Positions 59,864 through 64,000 of a DNA stretch of 64,000 bases are shown here, piece by piece. Every line of letters begins with the position of its first letter. Within the stretch, counting starts at the first letter, position 1. This DNA comes from Thiothrix fructosivorans (GTDB lineage: Bacteria; Pseudomonadota; Gammaproteobacteria; Thiotrichales; Thiotrichaceae), in the NCBI RefSeq assembly GCF_017349355.1, contig NZ_JAFMPM010000006.1, positions 1,364,001 to 1,428,000 of the forward strand, in the 5' to 3' direction. The notes below the pieces were generated by a model. The model did not search any database. It worked only from the letters and a program-made list of their open reading frames with translations, and had not been told where the DNA came from. The translations under genes were made by a program, and so were the position numbers.

Positions 59864-60111
59864 GATTGGCCTCCGCGCACGCGCCCTAGCACAAAGAAAA
59901 ACAGGAAGGTAGTCAAGCCGCTGCCAATCGCCGCTTCGGTCATTGCCACATCAGGGGCAGCGAGAAACAGGAATAGCACCGACGCAAACAGGCTCACCAA
60001 CCCTGCCGCCAACATCGCGGTGGCAATCCGGGTGGCGCGAATCGTTAGCCATGCCACGCCAATCATGGCAACCGCCAGCAATACGCCGATGCTCAGTAAT
60101 ACGGTATTCAT
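59860..60111 (-). CDS. MbhD/DUF4040 subunit
   Basis: 83 aa, three membrane helices. FLFLAAPDVAMTEAAIGSGLTTFLFFFVL is the MbhD (PF13244-type) signature with the conserved D-V-A-x-T-E-A. It corresponds to an internal part of MrpA. ATGA overlaps on both sides. Confidence 0.9.
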   Translation of the reverse strand: MNTVLLSIGVLLAVAMIGVAWLTIRATRIATAMLAAGLVSLFASVLFLFLAAPDVAMTEAAIGSGLTTFLFFFVLGRVRGGQS

Positions 60112-60446
60112 GCTTTGCCCTCTTGGTCTTCTGCCAACTGGTCAATCTTGGTCAATGGGGTTTTTTGCGCTCCGCGTCGGTGGGCAGTGTTCGCCAGCAC
60201 CTGAGCGGAAACGGGGTTAGTGAAGATCAGGAATACCCCAATCAGCAATAGTTTCCAGCCCCATGCGGGTTGCAAACAAGCTGCCCCGGCAAGGGTTAAC
60301 AAGGTTCCCAATGTGGTGGTTTTTGTGCCTGCCTGAATGCGGTTGAAAACATCCGGCATCCGCAGCAGCCCCAAGCTACCGAACAGCAGAAAGGCCGCGC
60401 CGCTGACCAGCAGCAAGCCACCGATAATGTCGATTAGCAGTCCCAT
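60108..60446 (-). CDS. mrpG: MrpG-like subunit
   Basis: 112 aa, three membrane helices. FLLFGSLGLLRMPDVFNRIQAGTKTTTLG is the MnhG/PhaG signature. Minor antiporter subunit needed for assembly; C-terminal 25 residues are polar. Confidence 0.92.
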   Translation of the reverse strand: MGLLIDIIGGLLLVSGAAFLLFGSLGLLRMPDVFNRIQAGTKTTTLGTLLTLAGAACLQPAWGWKLLLIGVFLIFTNPVSAQVLANTAHRRGAQKTPLTKIDQLAEDQEGKA

Positions 60447-60706
60447 CAGAACCTGCCCTCCAGATAGCGGGCAATGGCGATTACCCCCAGGAATGACAAC
60501 AGCGCGTAAACCAACGCCGCATCCAGATAAATGCCCCGGTTTTCCACCAAGGCCACCAGCACGATGAAGGTAATCGAAATCACCGTCAGCACGTCAAACG
60601 CAACCACACGGTCTACCCGCGATGGCCCGCGCACAAACCGCGCCAGTGCCAGCAGGAATGCCAGCCCGGCAAGCGTTCCGGCAATGGCAATCAACACCTC
60701 AACCAT
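60446..60706 (-). CDS. mrpF: MrpF-like subunit
   Basis: 86 aa, three membrane helices. RFVRGPSRVDRVVAFDVLTV is the MnhF signature (R-G-P-x-x-x-D-R-x-x-A-x-D). Its stop overlaps the mrpG start. Confidence 0.92.
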   Translation of the reverse strand: MVEVLIAIAGTLAGLAFLLALARFVRGPSRVDRVVAFDVLTVISITFIVLVALVENRGIYLDAALVYALLSFLGVIAIARYLEGRF

Positions 60707-61211
60707 ACATCACCTCAAGGTAAGACTCGAACCCGCTGACAATTTCCGCCGTGGCTGCCTCAATATCCGTTGCACCCAGCGTGACGCAGTGTATGTACAG
60801 CCATTCACCCGCCATCTCGACGGTTAGCGTTCCCGGTGTCAGCGTAATGGAATTCGCCAGCATCAGCCGCCCCATGCGGCTTTTTAGCCGGGTGCGCACT
60901 TTAACGATACCCGGCGTAATCGGGAGTGAGGGCGACAACACAATGGCAGCCATTTTCAGATTGGATTTGAACAGCTCCTGCAAGAAGTAGCCGTAGTAAC
61001 GGAAGCCCGCCACAATCGCTTGCGGGGTGAAGCGGAATTCGGTGAAAAACGACAGACCATCGCGGTAGAGCAGGGCGATGATTAATGATGCGACTGCGCC
61101 GACGATGAGGACATCAGTATCCAGCTTGCCGCTTAGCATTAGCCAGAATAACGTCAGGGTCGCAAACAGGATGACGGTATCGCGCCACTTGCTAGATTTG
61201 CCCGTACTCAT
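60699..61211 (-). CDS. mrpE: MrpE-like subunit
   Basis: 170 aa from the ATG at 61211 (GAGAAGAAG upstream; a GTG at 61229 overlaps that site). MnhE features: TLTLFWLMLSGKLD, FFTEFRFTPQAIVAGFRYYGYFLQEL and ANSITLTPGTLTVEM. First gene of the operon; no clear promoter was found in the 190-bp divergent gap to the Cys-cluster gene. Confidence 0.9.
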   Translation of the reverse strand: MSTGKSSKWRDTVILFATLTLFWLMLSGKLDTDVLIVGAVASLIIALLYRDGLSFFTEFRFTPQAIVAGFRYYGYFLQELFKSNLKMAAIVLSPSLPITPGIVKVRTRLKSRMGRLMLANSITLTPGTLTVEMAGEWLYIHCVTLGATDIEAATAEIVSGFESYLEVMYG

Positions 61212-61403
61212 AAGTTCTTCTTCTCCCACATGATGCTGTCTGTATTGTGATCAGTTTTATTAGTATGTAACTATATTCTTCATTACCATGCGGATAAACC
61301 GCGACGGTGGTTTTTTTCTAGCTATTCTGACAAAAGGCAAGGTTTCCGCTATGCTGCCCAGAAAACAGTTGACACGCATTTGCTGAACCTCACCGGAGTC
61401 TGG

Positions 61404-62030
61404 ATGAAACCCAAAAAAGCCGCTTACGGCAAACCCCAACGCCTCAAGTTTCCTGCTGACGAGGCGGCAAATACATGGCTGGGTTACGCCTTCGATGCTT
61501 ATTATCGCGCTGATGTTGGCGTTGCCAAGGGTATCCAGCAAGAAGAGCGCAACGGTCGCAAACTTGCCTGCGCCAAAGGTTGTTCCAGTTGCTGCAAGAG
61601 CCATACCACCATTCCGATTTTCCCGCTGGAATTGCTGGGGCTGTATTGGTATGTCACCAAAATCATGCCCGCCGATGTTCGTACCCGTCTTAAACCGCAA
61701 CTTGCCAACCATGTGGCAGGTCAGCCATGCCCGTTTCTGTTGGATGGTGCATGTGCTGTCCACCCCATGCGTCCGCTGGCGTGCCGCCATTTTAACGTCT
61801 TTGATCAAGTGTGTGCGGAAGGCGAAGATGCTTTTTATACGCGCCGCGAGGATGTGTTGACTCCGCTCAAAGTGCATCAGGATGCGGCTTACGAGGCAAT
61901 GTTGCCGTTTCATGGCATGGTGACGCCGGAGCAGAAACAGGCGGCGATGCAGCAACATTATGTGCAACAACAGGCGCGGGTTTTGCAGGAAGTGGATTGG
62001 GCGCATTTAGCCGCACGGATTGAGTCATAG
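61404..62030 (+). CDS. YkgJ-family cysteine-cluster protein
   Basis: 208 aa from the ATG at 61404 (GGAG 6 nt upstream). Cys motif KLACAKGCSSCCKSHTTIPIF near 60 and CPFLLDGACAVHPMRPLACRHFNVF near 115 are the CxxxCxxCC and C-x-C zinc/iron chelating pattern of YkgJ (PF03692). Function unknown in the family; likely a metal-binding or Fe-S protein. It lies 3 nt before hypF and is probably co-transcribed with it. Confidence 0.88.
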   Translation: MKPKKAAYGKPQRLKFPADEAANTWLGYAFDAYYRADVGVAKGIQQEERNGRKLACAKGCSSCCKSHTTIPIFPLELLGLYWYVTKIMPADVRTRLKPQLANHVAGQPCPFLLDGACAVHPMRPLACRHFNVFDQVCAEGEDAFYTRREDVLTPLKVHQDAAYEAMLPFHGMVTPEQKQAAMQQHYVQQQARVLQEVDWAHLAARIES

Positions 62031-62033
62031 GTG

Positions 62034-64000
62034 ATGAGTGCTTGCAGTATCCGCATCACGGGTTTGGTACAAGGTGTCGGTTTTCGCCCTAATGTCTGGC
62101 GGCTGGCTCAGGCTTGCAGTATTGCCGGAACGGTACGCAATGATAGCAGTGGTGTGCTGATCGAAGCGTGGGGTAATGAATCCGCACTGGCTGATTTCCA
62201 ACAGCAATTGCGTACCGACATCCCGCCGCTGGCACGGCTTGATGACATCCTCGTCACGGCGCTGGATACTGCTTGCCCACACGACGATTTTCGTATTATC
62301 GCCAGCGCATCCGGCGAGATTCACACAGGAATTGTGGCAGACGCAGCAATGTGCCCTGCCTGCCGTGTGGATATTTTCGATGCAAGTAACCGCCGTTACC
62401 GTTACCCGTTTACCAATTGCACCCATTGTGGCCCCCGTTTGAGCATTGTGCGCACGATACCTTATGACCGTGCCAATACCAGTATGGTGGGTTTTCCGCA
62501 ATGTCCCGAATGTTTGCGCGAATATACAAACCCCGCTGACCGACGTTTTCATGCACAACCGAATGCTTGCCCGACGTGTGGCCCCAATGTGTGGTTGGAA
62601 GATAGGGCGGGGCAGGGGATTGCACCAAGCGGAACAGAACGCGATTGCCTCGACACTGCCAACCACTTGCTACGCGAAGGTCACATTCTCGCGCTGATGG
62701 GCTTGGGGGGCGTACACCTCGTTTGTGATGCAACGAATGAAGTCAGCGTTGCCGAGCTTCGCCGCCGCAAACGCCGCTACCAGAAACCACTGGCGCTGAT
62801 GGCGCGAGATGTGGATGTAATTCGCCAGTATTGCCACGTAACTGAAGCTGAAGCGGTGTTATTGCACAGCAAACACGCCCCAATTGTATTGTTAGAACGT
62901 AGGGTAGGTGGAGAGATACCCACCATCGGCTTCATGCTCCCCTACACGCCCCTCCACGCCCTACTACTCGCAACGTGGAATACGCCGCTGATCATGACTA
63001 GCGCCAACCTCAGCGAAGAACCGCAGTGCATCACCATCGCGGAAACCCGCCAGCGAATGCAGGGCATCGCTGACTACCTGCTATTACACAATCGCCCCAT
63101 CGTGAACCGTGTCGATGATTCTGTCACCCGCATCCTCGCTGGCAAACCGCGTTTATTGCGCCGTGCGCGTGGCTATGCCCCCGAACCCATCACCTTGCCG
63201 TCGGGGTTTACCAATGCACCGCCACTCCTTGCAATGGGCGGCGAACTCAAAAATACATTTGCAATGGTACGCGACGGGCAAGCCATTCTTTCGCAACACT
63301 TGGGTGATCTTGAAGATGCGCGTACTTGGCGCGAATACACCCACACCTTGCAGCTTTACCGCGACTTGTTCCAGCATCAACCGCAAGCGATTGTGGTGGA
63401 TAAACACCCCGGTTACCGTTCCACCCAACTGGGGCAGCAATGGGCGCGGGAACAAGGTTTGCCGCTGATTGAAGTGCAACACCACCACGCTCACGTCGCA
63501 GCTTGCATGGCAGAAAATGGCTGGGCTATGGATGGCGGCAAAGTGCTGGGCATTGTGCTGGATGGTTTGGGCTATGGTGATGATGGCACACTCTGGGGCG
63601 GTGAGTTTTTGCTGGCAGATTACCGTGGATACCAGCGGGTCGGGCATTTCAAACCCGTCGCCATGCCTGGTGGTACGCAAGCCATTGTGCAGCCGTGGCG
63701 CAATACGTGGGCGCATTTGCACGCTCTCGGCTGGGTAGAGGTTGCCGCCCATTTTGCTGATCTGGAACTGATACAATTCCTGCAACAACAACCGCTGGCA
63801 ACGCTAGAAACCATGCTGGCGCGTGGTCTGAATTCGCCATTGAGCAGTTCCTGCGGGCGTTTGTTTGATGCGGTGGCGGCTGCGCTTGATTGCAGTCGTG
63901 CCAGCATCAGCTACGAAGGGCAAGCCGCCATCGAGTTGGAAGCCATTACTCCAGCGTGTTTGCTCAATATCGTTCCGGCTTACCCGTTTGCCCTCGCCAA
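62034..64000 (+). CDS. hypF: Carbamoyltransferase HypF (partial, 3' end cut)
   Basis: 655 codons visible; ends beyond the window. Acylphosphatase domain (IRITGLVQGVGFRPNVWRLA), two C4 zinc motifs (CPACRVD with CTHCGPR; CPECLRE with CPTCGPN), a YrdC-like domain (RRRKRRYQKPLALMARD to FMLPYTPLHALLL), and a Kae1-like domain with HHHAHVAACMAENG and LDGLGYGDDGTLWGGE. It activates carbamoyl phosphate and transfers the group to HypE. The start is ATG 62034, with GTG 62031 as an alternative. Confidence 0.96.
   Translation, partial: MSACSIRITGLVQGVGFRPNVWRLAQACSIAGTVRNDSSGVLIEAWGNESALADFQQQLRTDIPPLARLDDILVTALDTACPHDDFRIIASASGEIHTGIVADAAMCPACRVDIFDASNRRYRYPFTNCTHCGPRLSIVRTIPYDRANTSMVGFPQCPECLREYTNPADRRFHAQPNACPTCGPNVWLEDRAGQGIAPSGTERDCLDTANHLLREGHILALMGLGGVHLVCDATNEVSVAELRRRKRRYQKPLALMARDVDVIRQYCHVTEAEAVLLHSKHAPIVLLERRVGGEIPTIGFMLPYTPLHALLLATWNTPLIMTSANLSEEPQCITIAETRQRMQGIADYLLLHNRPIVNRVDDSVTRILAGKPRLLRRARGYAPEPITLPSGFTNAPPLLAMGGELKNTFAMVRDGQAILSQHLGDLEDARTWREYTHTLQLYRDLFQHQPQAIVVDKHPGYRSTQLGQQWAREQGLPLIEVQHHHAHVAACMAENGWAMDGGKVLGIVLDGLGYGDDGTLWGGEFLLADYRGYQRVGHFKPVAMPGGTQAIVQPWRNTWAHLHALGWVEVAAHFADLELIQFLQQQPLATLETMLARGLNSPLSSSCGRLFDAVAAALDCSRASISYEGQAAIELEAITPACLLNIVPAYPFALA

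Noticed and set aside
61260-62006. 248-codon minus-strand frame across the YkgJ-family gene
   Set aside because: The plus-strand frame has the complete Cys-cluster signature and a good ribosome site; the antisense frame is Arg/His-rich without homology.
62899-62923. GGGTAGGTGG / CCCACC imperfect inverted repeat inside hypF
   Set aside because: It lies within a conserved coding segment and its arms pair poorly, so it is most likely coding-driven.

Overview
The window looks like chromosome from a sulfur-oxidising gammaproteobacterium, most likely Thiothrix or a close relative (Thiotrichales). This is inferred from gene content, not from a marker-gene search. The supporting content is two secreted Gly/Asn/Met-rich proteins that look like sulfur-globule coat proteins, a class III PHA synthase (phaE-phaC), a hyp hydrogenase-maturation set, the tig-clpP-clpX-lon-hupB block behind a Pro-Arg-His-Leu tRNA cluster, the yafS-rnhA-dnaQ/mltD neighbourhood, and moderate GC.

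Positions 1-17.1 kb (almost all on the minus strand) are a defence island built on a csx10-containing type III CRISPR-Cas system, closest to III-D. Its parts are an HD-less Cas10 with an intact GGDD cyclase motif, Csm3-like, Csx10-like, a two-domain Cas7-like protein, a small unrecognised protein, a large 705-aa RAMP protein, Cas6, and a 19-repeat array. It is surrounded by cyclic-oligoadenylate signalling genes: a CARF-RelE ribonuclease (Cami1-like), a Card1/Can2-like CARF protein cut by the window edge, two NE0113-family CARF proteins and Csx16. A BrnT/BrnA toxin-antitoxin pair, a decayed PD-(D/E)XK nuclease and a HTH regulator sit among them. Three separate CRISPR promoter regions (cami1, csx16, cas10) share a 12-bp near-palindrome, SACAAGCTTGYC, next to a -10-like TAT element. 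That suggests one regulator controls the island. No cas1 or cas2 is present.

Positions 17.1-22 kb hold PHA metabolism (phaR, phaB, phaA, then divergent phaE-phaC). Positions 22-33.2 kb hold tRNAs, trigger factor, ClpP, ClpX (with a sigma32-like promoter), Lon, HU-beta, more tRNAs, PpiD and MtaB. Positions 33.4-45 kb are mixed housekeeping: EVE protein, RlmJ, the two sulfur-globule candidates, a 5-formyl-THF cyclo-ligase/FHA overlap containing a 13-G tract, MltD, YafS-like, RNase HI, DnaQ, an outer-membrane barrel and an Aas-like lipid enzyme.

Positions 45.1-50.1 kb (+) carry hupK-like, hypA, hypB, a small ORF, gcvR-like, hypC, hypD and hypE; hypF starts at 62.0 kb and runs off the window. 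Between them, positions 61.2-50.1 kb (-), lies a 13-gene Mrp/complex-I-like operon in the order of archaeal mbx/mbs clusters (A B C D F G H-H' M J K L N). Its two antiporter subunits are fused into one protein. Its NuoI-like subunit is fused to a GltD/NfnB-type flavoprotein. Its large subunit lacks the C-terminal Ni-binding cysteines, and its NuoB-like subunit lacks one of four expected cluster cysteines. It is therefore probably a NAD(P)H-linked ion-pumping oxidoreductase and not a hydrogenase, although it sits between hyp genes.
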